Below, in pieces: positions 10,070 to 21,583 of a stretch of DNA of 64,000 bases. Under the pieces are notes generated by a model. That model was not told the DNA's origin. It saw only the letters and a list, made by a program, of their open reading frames with translations, and did not search any database. The stretch is from assembly GCA_029990175.1 (NCBI GenBank), contig JARKIP010000193.1:1-64000 (forward strand). Direction: 5' to 3'. The stretch is from Petunia secreta. Lineage: Eukaryota; Streptophyta; Magnoliopsida; Solanales; Solanaceae. Numbering within the stretch: position 1 is the first letter of the stretch; each line of letters opens with the position of its first letter. A program made the translations under genes and the position numbers.

Positions 10070-11441
10070 CTTTTCTCTGTTTACTTTTTTCCCTATCTTT
10101 GAAGTCACTTCAATAATTCTTCTACACAAACCCTAAATTCTAAATTCCCTACACTTTCTTGATTGCAAATTCAACTTTATTGGGTCGTAATTCTTCAGAT
10201 TTCTTATTGAAATTGGTAAAAATCTTGGCATTCTTTGCTATTTTCCATTTGGATTTTTTTATTATCTGTGATTCTTGTTTTTTTTTTATTGTCAAGATTG
10301 TTCTTTTTTGGTTTTTATGAATACCCATGATTGGATTTTTGATTTTGTGTAAATTTTATGTGTTTTGTGTAATTTCCTATGTGGGTTTTGGCATGTTGTT
10401 GGGATTTTGTTAGGTGGTTGTTTGTGGGGTGGGGGTGGGGTAGGTGGGGATGGTGGGGGGTTTTTGAAATTTGATGATGCATTTTGTTACTTTGTTATTA
10501 GTTTAAACTTTATGATCATATGAAAGTTTTCTGCTTTGATAGTGCTGAGTGATGTTGTTGTGCTATAAGTATTGTTGTTCGGTTTTCTTTTGTATAACAG
10601 ATTGTTATCTGAATTTTGATGGAAATGTTTGGTAATTGATATTCTGACGATAGACGGGGTACAACAAGAGTTAGTGTCTTTTGTTGGTACTTGGTAGGAA
10701 GAGTAGAGCCTGATAATGTGCCAAGAAAGCTCAAATTTTGTTAGCGCCATGGGAAGGCTAAGTTTAATATCTATGGATTCAGGATTATAATTGATATGCT
10801 TTTTGGGATATAATCTAATCATGCACCTAGTCTCACTTGTAGTAAAGCTCAAATTCAGGAGTTCTGATTACCTTTCGAGTTGTTAAACTCTACATTCTTG
10901 TTCCTTGTTGCCTGGCTCTTATACTCCTCTCTGTTAACTGGCGAACTTGCTAAACAAGTGTATTATGGGTAAATACTTGGTGGGTGTTGCTTAAATCATC
11001 AATCTGAACTTATAGGTCGAAGACAGACAATGCGTGGATTATGGAAAGTAGGTGCATTGCGTGCTACTCTGTTCTATTTGCTGTTGAGTTGCTACTTTGT
11101 CCTGTTTGCTGTTGGTCTTCTTATCATTGCTCTATTTGTCTCTTTGCATTTGTCTAAAGTACTGTTGAATTGATTCAGATCTAACTTTGTTTCAAATCAG
11201 TTGTAGTGAAGAAGGGACAGTTACACCCTTGATTATAGCAAGGGAATGCTATATATTTATTGATCTGGGATTCAGTATGCCATGCCTTTTGATAGTTGGA
11301 GAAGTTTACCACGAAGTTACTTGTGCCAAAGGGAGTTAGTCTGGTGAATACTGCAGCCTTACTGAGATGATGAATTTCCAGTGACTCTCTTGATGATTTA
11401 GTTGATGAATTTCAGGCTATACTGATTTGGCTGATGTAATC
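10070..11441 (+). other. Likely 5' UTR and 5' UTR intron of ZIP transporter
   Basis: The pyrimidine-rich leader (caaaccctaaattc near 10128) ends at a candidate donor gaaattg|gtaaaaatc (about 10216). A candidate acceptor gatgaatttcag lies at 11414-11415, 26 bases before the ATG at 11442. The T-rich, ORF-poor sequence between fits a leader intron of about 1.2 kb. This is inferred from splice-site shape only. Confidence 0.5.
10425..10460 (+). repeat. G-rich tract with quadruplex potential
   Basis: Four to six G runs of 4-6 bases (ggggtgggggtgggg, then gtgggg and gtgggggg) lie within 36 bases on the sense strand of the inferred 5' UTR intron of the zinc transporter gene. Confidence 0.75.
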
Positions 11442-14400
11442 ATGACGCATACGGGGTTGAGATTTGGGCAAGCTCTTTTTTTCTTTCTATTTGTATCAGT
11501 TTTGATTTTTTATGTCACAGCAGCATCTGAAGAAGCGAGTGTGCAAAGGATAATAACTGCTCCTTTAAGGGATGCCCGAACCAACATAATTGATGGTTCT
11601 GGCAAAGAATATGCTATCGATTCTGTCCATATTGATGGAAAAGGAGACTGGACAGGTGATAACACCAGAGTTTCTGTTTCAACAGTTGCATTGTTCACTT
11701 TGGCTATGGCAGCGGCTAGTGGTTTGGGTGCAATACCATTTTTCTTTGTGGAGCTGGATCCTCAATGGTCTGGAATATGCAATGGTATGGCTGCCGGAGT
11801 GATGTTGGCAGCGAGCTTTGACCTTATACAGGAAGGACAGGATCATGGAAGTGGTGGATGGGTTGTGTTTGGTATTTTGGCAGGTGGAATCTTCATCCTG
11901 CTTTGTAAGAAGGTGAAAGCCCTACTTTCCCAACTTTCTTGTTGTACCACTTTCTTCCTACCATTAGTTTATATCATATCTGCTATTGAATAACAATAAA
12001 TTGTATTATTGATCACACTAGATAATTTTATCTCATCTCTAATATGATGTTTTTTGTTGTCACTACAAATCTAGCTAAAAAGGGAAAATGTTTTATGAGT
12101 AAGGTAAAGCTTAATACATAGCATGCACTGATGCTCCTATATCTTTGGCCTGTTATTTTTAAGATCCTATATGGCAGTAACATTGATTACCTCTCCCGGT
12201 ATTTTCAACTTTAGAATACTTATGATCATACTGAAAGACACTTCCTCAAATTGTTTGTTTGGTCGTAGGAAGCTGTGGGATTCTACTTTCAATCTTCTTC
12301 TTGATACCCCAGTTTTGAACTCCCTTGCAAGTCAATGTCTTGAAACATTTATCGTCTTTGGAGGATATCAATGAATGTCCATCTTTATTTTCATTTTAGT
12401 GCATTTTCATTCAAACTAACACATGCAAGAATACTATTTACTTTTCGATTGGTTTCCGCCATTCAGCTGGCGGAGGATTCCTGATGCATCTGATAGAACC
12501 TTCCCCTTTCAAGGACCTTGTTGTGTGTCCATGATTTCATCTAGGTTTAGTTTTTCCATGGAAGTGCTACCATGTGCGAACATTCATCTGAAACTGTGTA
12601 TCCTTCTATGTCCAGCTGATAAATACATTTGAATCTTCTGTGGGCATTTTCCATTCTTTGGAAAAATCCAGTGTTTTTGTCCCCTTCCTTTAACCATAAT
12701 ACTGTAGATTTGTCTCCAGACACTCGCCTCTTGCCTTGTGATTTCATCAAACTCCATTGCCAAATTTTCCTTTGTTACCAGCTCATCATCTGTTAAGATT
12801 CTTTGCTCTTCTATTCTGTCAAAAATAGAAACTGAGTTAAGTAAAATCCTCCTCCTTCTCCCCCATATCTCCACTAATACTCCAACCCCATTCCTTCAAT
12901 TTCCTTTTCAACACTTTCTATTTTGTTTCCGAAATAAAATCTGGTCTCTCCTGCACTTCAAAAGATGCCCACCATTCGGCGACCTTGTCATACAAACCTT
13001 CTACACCCAACCACCAATTCTCAAATTTAGGATTCGCCTTCTCTTCTGCATTTTGAATTTGACCTGATTTTGTTAAACTATTTATCTTCTGTGCATGAAC
13101 TATCTTTTGCTTAGTTTGACAAGTTTCTTCATTCCTACTCGTGGTTCCTCATGTTCTATGTCTCTATTTTCAGTTTCTTGAACAATATGGTGAAGTGAGT
13201 ATGCTTGATATTAAGGGAGCTGATGCAGCAAAAGTTATTCTAGTTGTTGGGATTATGACTCTTCACTCATTTGGGGAGGGTGCTGGTGTCGGAGTATCCT
13301 TTGCTGGCTCCAAAGGTTTTTCTCAGGGTATCTTGGTTACTCTTGCTATTGCCGTGCACAACATACCAGAGGGATTAGCTGTGAGCATGGTTCTTGCATC
13401 AAGAGGAGTTTCTCCGCAGAATGCTATGTTCTGGAGTATATTAACTTCCTTACCCCAGGTGATTGAATATATACCATCTTCTCCAAATTGGTTTGGGGAT
13501 TTCTTAGTAGACGTGAAATTGGATGTGTTTACATTGTTCTCACTGATTCCTATAACTATTAGCTGAAGTACAGGATCTTTGTCATGTGTTATACGTAGTT
13601 GTCATTTTCTATTAGAGGTTGTTGTATCAATCATTGTAATGATAGCTTGTAATGTTCGTGTGTGTTCTAACGTCAACACAAACAAGTGAGGCATAATGTA
13701 TGATTTTGAATCTTTGGTTCAACTTAAAAAAAGTTTCCATCCTCTGTTAGTACTCATGATATGTTGATGTCTAAACCTTGAATTCCTCTCATGATGCAGC
13801 CAATTGTGGCAGTACCATCATTCATCTGTGCCGATGCATTTCACAAATTTCTGCCATTTGCTACTGGCTTTGCTGCTGGGTGTATGATTTGGATAGTTGT
13901 TGCTGAGGTCCTTCCTGACGGATTCAAGGTAACATGTTTAATGCTCCTCTTGATGGTTGAAAGAACTTCCATGAGGGACTTATGTGGTGCCCTCCACCAC
14001 CTAAAGGAAAAAAGAGAAAAGAGAAGGAAAAGAGGGCTATAATGAGGATATTAAAACAAAAAATTCACTTTAGTGATCCATGATGTTTTTAGTTGGCAAG
14101 AAATGGGTCTATGTTGGGCTCTAATACATGGAGGAGCACTAAGTATACTATTCTATGGAACTTTGGATGGAATTGGCTCCTAAAAGTTATCAACTGATTA
14201 GAATGAGTAGCTCAAAATGTTAATGACTCTTTTATTAGCTAAGTGAAATGACTTTGTGCATGTTAGTTAAAACGGAAATACTATTTTGTAATTTTTCATT
14301 AAGAAATATTGAAATGGTGTCAACACTAATTCCAGACCTTGATCTTAGCTTTGATATTCTAGTATTAGTCCTGCTCTACCATATAAAGTATCGATCACAT

Positions 14401-17400
14401 TTTCCTTTAATTTGGAACATATTGTTCTCTGTGTGCAGGAAGCCTCACCGTCTCATGTTGCATCAGCTGCTACTCTTTCAGTAGCATTTATGGAAGCTCT
14501 TAGCACTTTGTTCCACAGTTTTGGCCACAACTACAAGTGAGTCCATCTTTCACCTGTCCTACATCTCTGCTTTCCCAACCCTGCTATGACACGAAGAAGT
14601 AGAATAAACAGATCGGCGAGAAATAGAAAACTGATGATAAGAGTCTTCTGCCGGCCACCGCTAAGATTTCTTTTCTCATTCTAGATTTCGTTTTGACATC
14701 TTCTTGTTTACCTTTTAGTTTTTTTCTTATAAGGTAAATAATCTTATTAATAAATAAAAGGGGAACATCCCCGTATACAAGCCATATACCAAAGAAGTAG
14801 AGAACCTACATCAAGAAACAGTTCTCTACGAAAGAGACCCAATTCTCTATACACACTGGAACCTCATAGATACTCCGAAAAGAAATGAAAAACAAAAGAC
14901 TAATGTCCAACTTAGCAGAACTAATCTCGGCCTCTTCAAAAGCTTTCATATTTCTCTCTTTCCAAATAATCCACATAATTGCTAATGGGGCACAACCCAT
15001 GCGCTCGGTCTCTTCCTCTTTCTGAATGCCCAAATATACATTGCCTGTTTCACAGTGCCCCACATTACCCAAATGACTCCAAACCCTCTGAGAACTACTC
15101 CCCACAACTGTGTCGCAATATGGCTATGTAACAAGATATGGTCAACATTAAGAAGTTGATCAACGCATTCAACAAGATCTGTCAGACCAGGATGAATGGA
15201 TTGGTCTGACCTCTCCCTCCGATGTAAGACTCCCGCTGCTAATGTTAGTTCCCCCGCTAGGGGAGCGTTGGGGGAGGGGGCGTGTGCAATAGTTTTCTTA
15301 CTTTTCTCAATCATGCCAATGCCTATAATTTGAGAGATAAGAGGAAATCCTTCTCTTGAAGTTCTCTAGAGCATTTCTACACATGAAACACCAACTCACA
15401 TAATTAATCCTCCGTTTCCTTAATTCTTAGTTTCCAGTCTCACTCCTCTAGTTGCCAACCACGCAAAGAAGCACACCTTCCTAGGCACCTTGGGAATCCA
15501 TATGGAGCTATAAGGGAAATTTCCTTTTAGTTAATTGGTTACAGATCCATTTTATGGTGAATTAATGGAAAAATGAAAATCAACTTTGTAATTGAAGTTT
15601 TCTTTTGTGGGCTCGCTGAGTTACATTTGAATGATATTCGATTTGAAGTTGCTAAATCATATTGTCCATGTATGTTCGATATTGGAAGCAGTGATTCTAA
15701 TCACAATTTGATTGGAAGCAGTGATTCGAATCACAATTTGATGTTACAAGTATTATATTTTCATGTGTCAGGGTACTTTTATGTTACAAGTATTATATTT
15801 TGATGTTAGAAGTATTATATTTCGGAAAATTGTGGAATTTACTTTGAAAAGGCGTTCACTTCGCGCTTAAAGCCCAAGAGTCCTGTTGATATTAATTTTG
15901 TGCTTTTTTCTAATAAAAATAATACACAGTCTAAGGCTCCTATATAAAGGATTGCCTAGAACTTCTACACAAGGAATCCGTTATGTACATCGTTAGTTAC
16001 CAGTTCAAAGAATTGTCTCTTTCTGAAGTTTTTCCCAACTAGCACGAGATTATGGCGTAGTAGTAGCTGTTGAAGTTTTATGCACAAAATGCATGCTGTA
16101 TTAATAGTTGTCTTGTTGGGTAGTTGTTTCCTAGGTATGTTGGGATAAGTTTCATGTCTTTTTAGCACAAAGTCATGGCGCACTTACTGCTTAGCACGTT
16201 GAGTAGTTGTCTTTAGTCGTCGTCTTACTATTTGTCTTATCATCAAACAAAAACAAAATAAATTGAACGGGAGGAAAAAATATATTCTGTTACCTTTTTT
16301 TATTAGGTAAAGTACTGTCGTTACATTCTTTTGGCTTGTACTGTTGTTGGTTTACTTCATTTCCTTCTCTAGCTAGCAGCTATTGACTCATAGCTGTCTT
16401 TCAAACAAAAATGTTTTTACTGTAATTCATGTTTGTATTTGTTGCTTTTACTGCAAGTTAAGAAAGGATTGAAAAGCTTACCTGGGAAAATGAATTTGTA
16501 ACATTTTTATGCTAGCTATGTTTTTTTAGTTTGATATGGATTCTCCCATTAGTATAACAGTTTGATTTATCCTGCCTCTAACCAACTTTTTTTGCAATGG
16601 CAGTTCGGAGGATGCTTCTGCTTTCCTTGTTTCTCTACTTTTCGGACTTGGCCCACTGCTTGGTGGCACATCTCTTGTTGCATTTGCTCTTGCTTTTCGT
16701 CTTCAGCATGCTCTCCTGACTGGTGTAGCCTGCGGCACAGCCTTTGTCCTTGGTGCATGGCGTCCATTGCAGCTTACCTTATCTTCAAAGATGGGGTTTC
16801 TCCCCCTCTTATCGCTCATTGCAACAGGATTTTCGTTTTCTCATTTTTCAACGGCTAGCCTCATTAAAATTGGAAGTCGCAAGAGGACTTCAGCAGATAC
16901 TTTATCATCTGTAACAGGATTTCCAGTGAGTGCTCTCACCCTTCAGTCAATTTTGTGCTGTGCTGCAGTTGCCTTCCATGCACTATCAGAGGGGCTTGCT
17001 TTGGGGGTCGCTGCACCTAAAGCTTATGGACTTGGTCGACACATGGTTCTTCCTGTCTCACTTCATGGACTCCCACGTGGTGCCGCTGTTGCTAGCTGCA
17101 TCTATGGAGCAACTGACAGCTGGCATGCGTCCCTTTTAGCTGCTGCACTTATTGGCTTCATGGGTCCGTCATCAGCAATCGGAGCAATACTTGCAGGTAT
17201 TGACTACAGCGGTCTGGATCACATTATGATGTTTGCATGTGGGGGATTACTTCCATGTTTTGGGAGTATTTTTAAGAGGGCAATGAGTCTGGAAAAGCGG
17301 AAGAGCATGACAGGATTGACAATAGGCATTTTGTTTACGAGTATTTGTCTAGCATTTACAAAGTTAGTTTGCTTGCATACACCTTACTGCAACTCTGCAC

Positions 17401-17417
17401 CAGAAGCTGTTAGGTGA
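11442..17417 (+). CDS. ZIP-family zinc transporter, At3g08650-like
   Basis: Multi-pass membrane metal transporter of the ZIP family. Coding exons are 11442-11912, 13174-13458, 13800-13928, 14439-14536 and 16604-17417. All junctions are GT-AG and the frame is unbroken (1797 nt, 598 codons plus stop), close to the length I recall for the Arabidopsis protein. An N-terminal hydrophobic stretch (about residues 8-25) looks like a signal peptide. The first ZIP core has HSFGEG (His188) and HNIPEG (His219-Glu223), both in exon 2. A second, similar pair, HALSEG (His453) and HGLPRG (His482), is in exon 5; its last motif has Arg in place of Glu. The C-terminus CLHTPYCNSAPEAVR is the family signature. The start is the first ATG after the acceptor at 11415. 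Introns 1 and 4 (2.07 kb) carry antisense LINE pieces. This is the only host gene here with no lesion. Confidence 0.93.
12430..13060 (-). mobile_element. LINE (L1-type) fragment in intron 1 of ZIP gene
   Basis: Reading the minus strand gives WWLGVEGL, VAEWWASFEV, then EEQRILTDDELVTKENL, RQEASVWRQ, LWLKEGDKNTGFFQRMENAH. This is the linker between endonuclease and reverse transcriptase found in plant L1 ORF2 proteins (typically LWLKEGDKNTKFFHRMANAHRR). At least two frame changes break it. It lies antisense to the transporter, wholly within intron 1 (11913-13173), and is inactive. Confidence 0.75.
14720..15470 (-). mobile_element. LINE 3' end fragment in intron 4 of ZIP gene
   Basis: The minus-strand frame carries the RT-zinc-finger tail of plant L1 elements: LTLAAGVLHRRERSDQ, CVDQLLNVDHILLHSHIATQLW, then PLAIMWIIWKERNMKAFEE and ENWVSFVENC. 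The 3' UTR follows at 14720-14800 (revcomp ggtatatggcttgtatacgg, then T/A-rich). It has frameshifts and is inactive. It is a separate insertion from the intron 1 piece or a far-separated part of one. Confidence 0.7.
15681..15740. repeat. Two-copy 30-bp tandem repeat
   Basis: attggaagcagtgattctaa plus tcacaatttg is present twice head to tail with one mismatch (ctaa / cgaa), in intron 4 of the ZIP gene. It is followed by three near-copies of gtattatattt at 15749-15820. Confidence 0.9.
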
Positions 17418-17889
17418 TAAAGTTGCATATTTGACAACGCTTCGGATACCTGAAGCTAAATTGGTTCCTTCCCAGCCTTGTGGACGTTACTGAAAGCCGG
17501 TTGAGTAAAGTTTTGAGGCAAACGAGTTACAAAAGCACAAGGGAGTTCATCAGGGTGAAGGGAATGGATTGTCTTTGTACATTAGTTTGGACCTTGTTTA
17601 GTTGGAAATGAAATGTTCATTTCTAACCAGTACAGATTGGGTAAACCTTTTAGCATTAATTTTGAACGATATCCAGAAGTATATTCATGAAAAATGAAAG
17701 GTAGTTTATGCACAGTACTGTATTTAGAATACAAGTTTGTAGAATGGCATGCTTGCACATTCAAGCTGCAGTACAGTTCTTTTCTGTTTCTTTTCAAATA
17801 TTGTTTGCCCTATCCCTATGCACAGTGTTATGTGAGATCATTGAACACTTCTGAAGCATTCAGAGTATGCAGTTAGACCCCGTTTGACT

Positions 17890-18685
17890 TGGTTGGTTGC
17901 GTATAGACTATGCATCAAGTGCTAAAATTGATTTTATAAATAAGCAATTACTTTGTGTCCATGGTTTGGTAGCAGCAACTAATAAAAGTTGAATAGAAAC
18001 TAACCATACCGGCATATATGTATTACCGAAAGGCTTTACTAAAAAATGGAGTAATTAAATAAGATAATCAATTCGCTGATGGTTATGGGTTCAACAATAT
18101 TGCAGCTTGTCTATTTCCTTTTGTTCCTCTTGTAATTGCAAATTTTCCTCTGTTTTGCTGGTAGTAATAAAATATTCCTGTCCAAAAAAAAAAAAAGAAA
18201 AAAAAGGGTAATAAATTAGGGGAAATTTACGCCCCATGAACGTTGACCAAGAATAATTACTTTTTCTGTACACCTTTACTTGTTTCTTTCTTTCCATATA
18301 CATTTTACCCTTTTTAAATATATTTTAAATATGTATTTAATATTTTAAATATTATTGATATATATTTAATATTTTAAATATTATTATGTTGATAGGACTC
18401 TATCATTAAGCCTAAAATCGTACAACTACCATATTTAATGGTAATCTATTTTTTTTACCATTGATTGTTTCTTTTAATTAAGGGAGTTGAATATCATACT
18501 ATTAAATATTAATATTAATATTAAGAAATATATTTAATATGTATTAAATTTTTGGATACAAAAAATTATGAACACCTAAAAGTAATTATTTCTTGATGGG
18601 CGGATATATATATAAAGAGCCCATAAATTAGTCCTAATTGCACCAAACATAGTTCCAATATGAACAAATCACAAATTTGGAAAGG
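17890..18685. other. Intergenic downstream of ZIP gene, nothing recognised
   Basis: The ZIP 3' UTR probably ends near 17880. Beyond it the sequence is very AT-rich (18300-18560 is mostly taatattttaaat-type phrases) with no gene. Confidence 0.45.
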
Positions 18686-18689
18686 CATG

Positions 18690-18815
18690 CAAACAACAAC
18701 GTACCTAGTGTATTCCACAAGTGAGGTCTTGGGAGGGTGAGATGTATGCAGATCTTACCCCCACCAAGGTGGAGAGGCTGTTTCCGATAGACCCTCGGCT
18801 AGGAAAAGAAACATA
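18690..18815 (+). mobile_element. Au SINE copy
   Basis: Matches the widespread plant Au SINE as I know it: caacaacgtacctagtgta, ttccacaagtgaggtcttgg, gagggtgagatgtatgcaga, tcttacccccacc, ggtggagaggctgtttccga, tagaccctcggct, then an A-rich end. Polymerase III boxes are part of this block (gtgaggtcttgggag and gctgtttccgatagac). It is near full length, with some substitutions. Confidence 0.82.
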
Positions 18816-19049
18816 TTAGAGAACACATTGAAAAATCAAGCCACTGTTATCATGCTAAATTAAATGTAAAACTAATGTATATCTAGCAAACAGATAAGAA
18901 TAGTAGATATAAAGTCGGACAGCAAAATGCAAATCAGCTACATAAGCCTAATACTACATCTAATAAAGAAAAAGATGCTCGACTATCACCTAACCTTTTA
19001 CCCTAGTCTTCGACCTCCACGCCCCCCTATCAAGAGTCATGCATGAGTA

Positions 19050-19360
19050 AAAATTTCGTCCAGAGGCTACTTTTGCCATTATTATTTGATTTCAAGCCAC
19101 TTTTTCCTTGATTGTGCAAAAAAAAAAAAAAAGTTACTTTTGAAACTTCAGTCCTTATGGACTGAATTTCATATTGTGAGTTGAAGTTTACGCATTCTAT
19201 GTCTAAACATTCAGCCCTTATGGGCTAAAGTTGAACTTCATACACAAGGTCAAGTTCAACCCACAAGGATTGAAGTTTCAAAAGTAGCTAAAAATTAAAT
19301 ATTTTAAAAAATAGTGGCTACAACTTTAAAGACGAATCGAAAAATGGCTATATCTGCACT
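19050..19360. mobile_element. MITE-like foldback element
   Basis: Arms at 19131-19166 (agttacttttgaaacttcag, tccttatggactgaa) and 19254-19289 (reverse complement with a few mismatches) can form a hairpin of about 35 bp per arm. Weaker outer arms (aggctacttttgcc at left, ggcaaaag/tagtggctac at right) extend the symmetry. The motif 'ttatgg-ctgaa' recurs between the arms. No coding capacity is seen, and I could not fix the target-site duplication. Confidence 0.55.
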
Positions 19361-19849
19361 TTCCCATGCATGAATGTAGAACCGAGAAACAAATAGGAAA
19401 ATTACGCTAGCTTAACACTCAAAACAATTCTAAACAGTAAGTAAACTCACTTTACGTTTATTACCCCGGCTTAACATTTGAGTAAGTACACGTTTCTTCT
19501 TCTAGCCATTAAGCATAATAGTTAATAGTCCATTAAATAAGCCTACAATTAAGGGGATGAGAGATTTTATTACCACAGTAAAGTGGTTTTAATGTTGATA
19601 TATGTTTTCAAAAATAATATTAGTTGATTTGTTTCTTTCTTAGGTTAGTCATTTCTCCCTCTTCTCATGCATAAATAATACTTCCCCAAGCTCACACGCC
19701 CAGCTTTTCCTCACGTAGCAATATGCATAATAGGTGCATATAACTACTTTTACCTAGCATATTTCTTGTATATTTTGTGTGCCAGCATGTTGAGTTTTCA
19801 TATAGATTGTATATCCCAATTATATTTCATGTATATTATACATTCCATG

Positions 19850-20406
19850 TGTATTGGGTAAAAATCGGCTTGCTTACGTGGCACCTCGGTAACATGACCT
19901 GGTGGTGACCGAACAGGTGTTGGCAAGCTTTGTGCCGAGGCAAGTCATAAGTAGCCGAAGTCAGAGACTGAAGCCAGTGACCGAAGGAAGAAAGCAAGAC
20001 TCTTGCCCCGGTAAAATGTCACCTCGGTCGATGACAATATCACACAATCGAAGCTAACGGTCTATGCCTTGGCAAGTGAGCTTGTCTACAGTCAACTGGT
20101 CTCCTCTTATTTCGGCCCACTAACTCCACTAATGGATATGCTGAACGTTGAAGTAGACATGATCAATCATAGGAACGTGGGCAAGGCCCCTTGTATCTAT
20201 AAATAGTTCCTTATTTTACAATGTAATGATTCAGAAATACTTACAGAAATTCTGGTAAAATTTGTACTTACAGTTATATATTGAAATCACGTTATTCTCT
20301 CGCATTTTCGTTTATTCTTAGCATTGTCTCGATATTGATACTAAGATTTGCTTGTGTTCCTAACCCAAATTCGATTTGTGATCCTAAATCAGTTTAGGCC
20401 CATACA
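19850..20406 (+). repeat. 5' LTR of outer Ty3/gypsy element (start approximate)
   Basis: GC-richer block with phrases such as acctcggtaacatgacc, ccgaggcaagtcataagtag. A TATA-like ctataaatagtt sits at 20201 and the end is ...cccatACA at 20406, followed three bases later by a primer-binding-like sequence. No second LTR survives because the element is truncated at about 39466, so the left limit is estimated from base composition. Confidence 0.6.
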
Positions 20407-20409
20407 AAT

Positions 20410-20427
20410 TGGCGTCGTATGTGGGGG
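20410..20427 (+). promoter_or_regulatory. Primer-binding site of outer gypsy element
   Basis: TGGCGTCGTATGTGGGGG directly follows the LTR. It is a degenerate form of the TGGCGCCGTCTGTGGG type seen after LTRs of many plant gypsy elements. It supports + orientation, in agreement with gag and RT downstream. Confidence 0.6.
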
Positions 20428-20592
20428 GCATAAACGCTTTGTTCCAAAGTTGAACATCTTCTTCATTTGAATTCACGTTTTTTACTCGGCATACTTGACG
20501 ATATAGCTGACAATAACAGAAATCCCATTGAATAGCAGTTAACTCCCGATGGACAGACTAGCGTTAAATCGAACCCAAACTCTTCATCTCCG

Positions 20593-21583
20593 ATGACATC
20601 CGAAGCGTTTCAGGCTTACGTTGTTGCCACATTGAGAGCTCTTCAAGAGCAGCAAGCCGAGCAGCCCAATATAAATGTTGAATTTCACGCCTCGCTAGAA
20701 GCGAGGAATAGCTCAACCCCGAATGGAGTCCAGCCTGTGGTCCCAAATGGAGGCATACCGCTCTTCGTTCCTACAGGCGCGATAACAGGGGGACCTCAAA
20801 ATGGGGCCACATCTGGGGGTTCGGGTACCTTACCAAGCACGACGCCACACTTCGGGACGCTTCCCACCGTGGCAGAAACTACCTCCTCGGTAGACGTTGA
20901 AAAACTAACCAAGGAGACTGAAGCCCAAATTGAGGCTCGCGTCGAGGTGCGCGTGGAAAAGCACCTCGAGAGCGTTCCCGGGGTGACTAAGGTTCAAGAG
21001 ACCTCGATATCGACCAATATAGGCAGCTGCCATTCAAGCCCAAAGATGCTCCAGCCCCAACTCCCAAAAATTTCAAGATCTTCTTCTTGAAAAAATATGA
21101 TGGGACCACTGACCCCAAAGAGCATGTAACCGAATATATGTCGATGGTGTTGAGAAACGACTTATCCGAGGTAGAGAATGAGTCGATGTTCTTGAAAAAA
21201 TTCGGCGAATCTCTAGAGAAGGGAGCACTTCGTTGGTACATGCGCCTACCATCGGGGTCGATTTCCACGTTTAAATAGCTGGTTAGCGCATTCGTTAAAG
21301 CGCACACCGGGGCGCAGAAAATCCTCCAGAGGAAGGAGGATATATTTGAAGTCAAACAACAGCCCGGTGAGCCACTGAAGAACTTCCTCGTGCGCTTTCG
21401 TACTGAGCGCATGGAACTACCTCCTATGGATGATACTCTAGCCATCATGGCGTTTGAGAAATGCATCAATATTCGCAACTCCGAGGCTGCTGCTGAGTTG
21501 CGAAAGGAGCTCCAGCAATATCAGACCCTGAAATGGGATGATTTGCACAATAGATCTTACACCAAGATAAGGCTAGAGGAAGC
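20593..21583 (+). pseudogene. gag, first part, outer Ty3/gypsy element (broken)
   Basis: The frame from the ATG at 20593 gives a low-complexity N-terminus. After a frame change at about 21060 the Retrotrans_gag core follows: FLKKYDGTTDPKEHV, ALRWYMRLPSGSI, AFVKAHTGAQK, NFLVRFRTERMELPP, then LRKELQQYQTLKWDDLHNR. A TAG at 21276 stands where relatives have Trp or Gln. Coding stops exactly at GAAGC (21579-21583), where element A is inserted; the reading resumes at 33130. Confidence 0.8.
21579..21583. repeat. Target-site duplication of element A, left copy
   Basis: GAAGC immediately precedes the LTR of element A. The same five bases follow the other LTR at 33130-33134. Confidence 0.92.
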
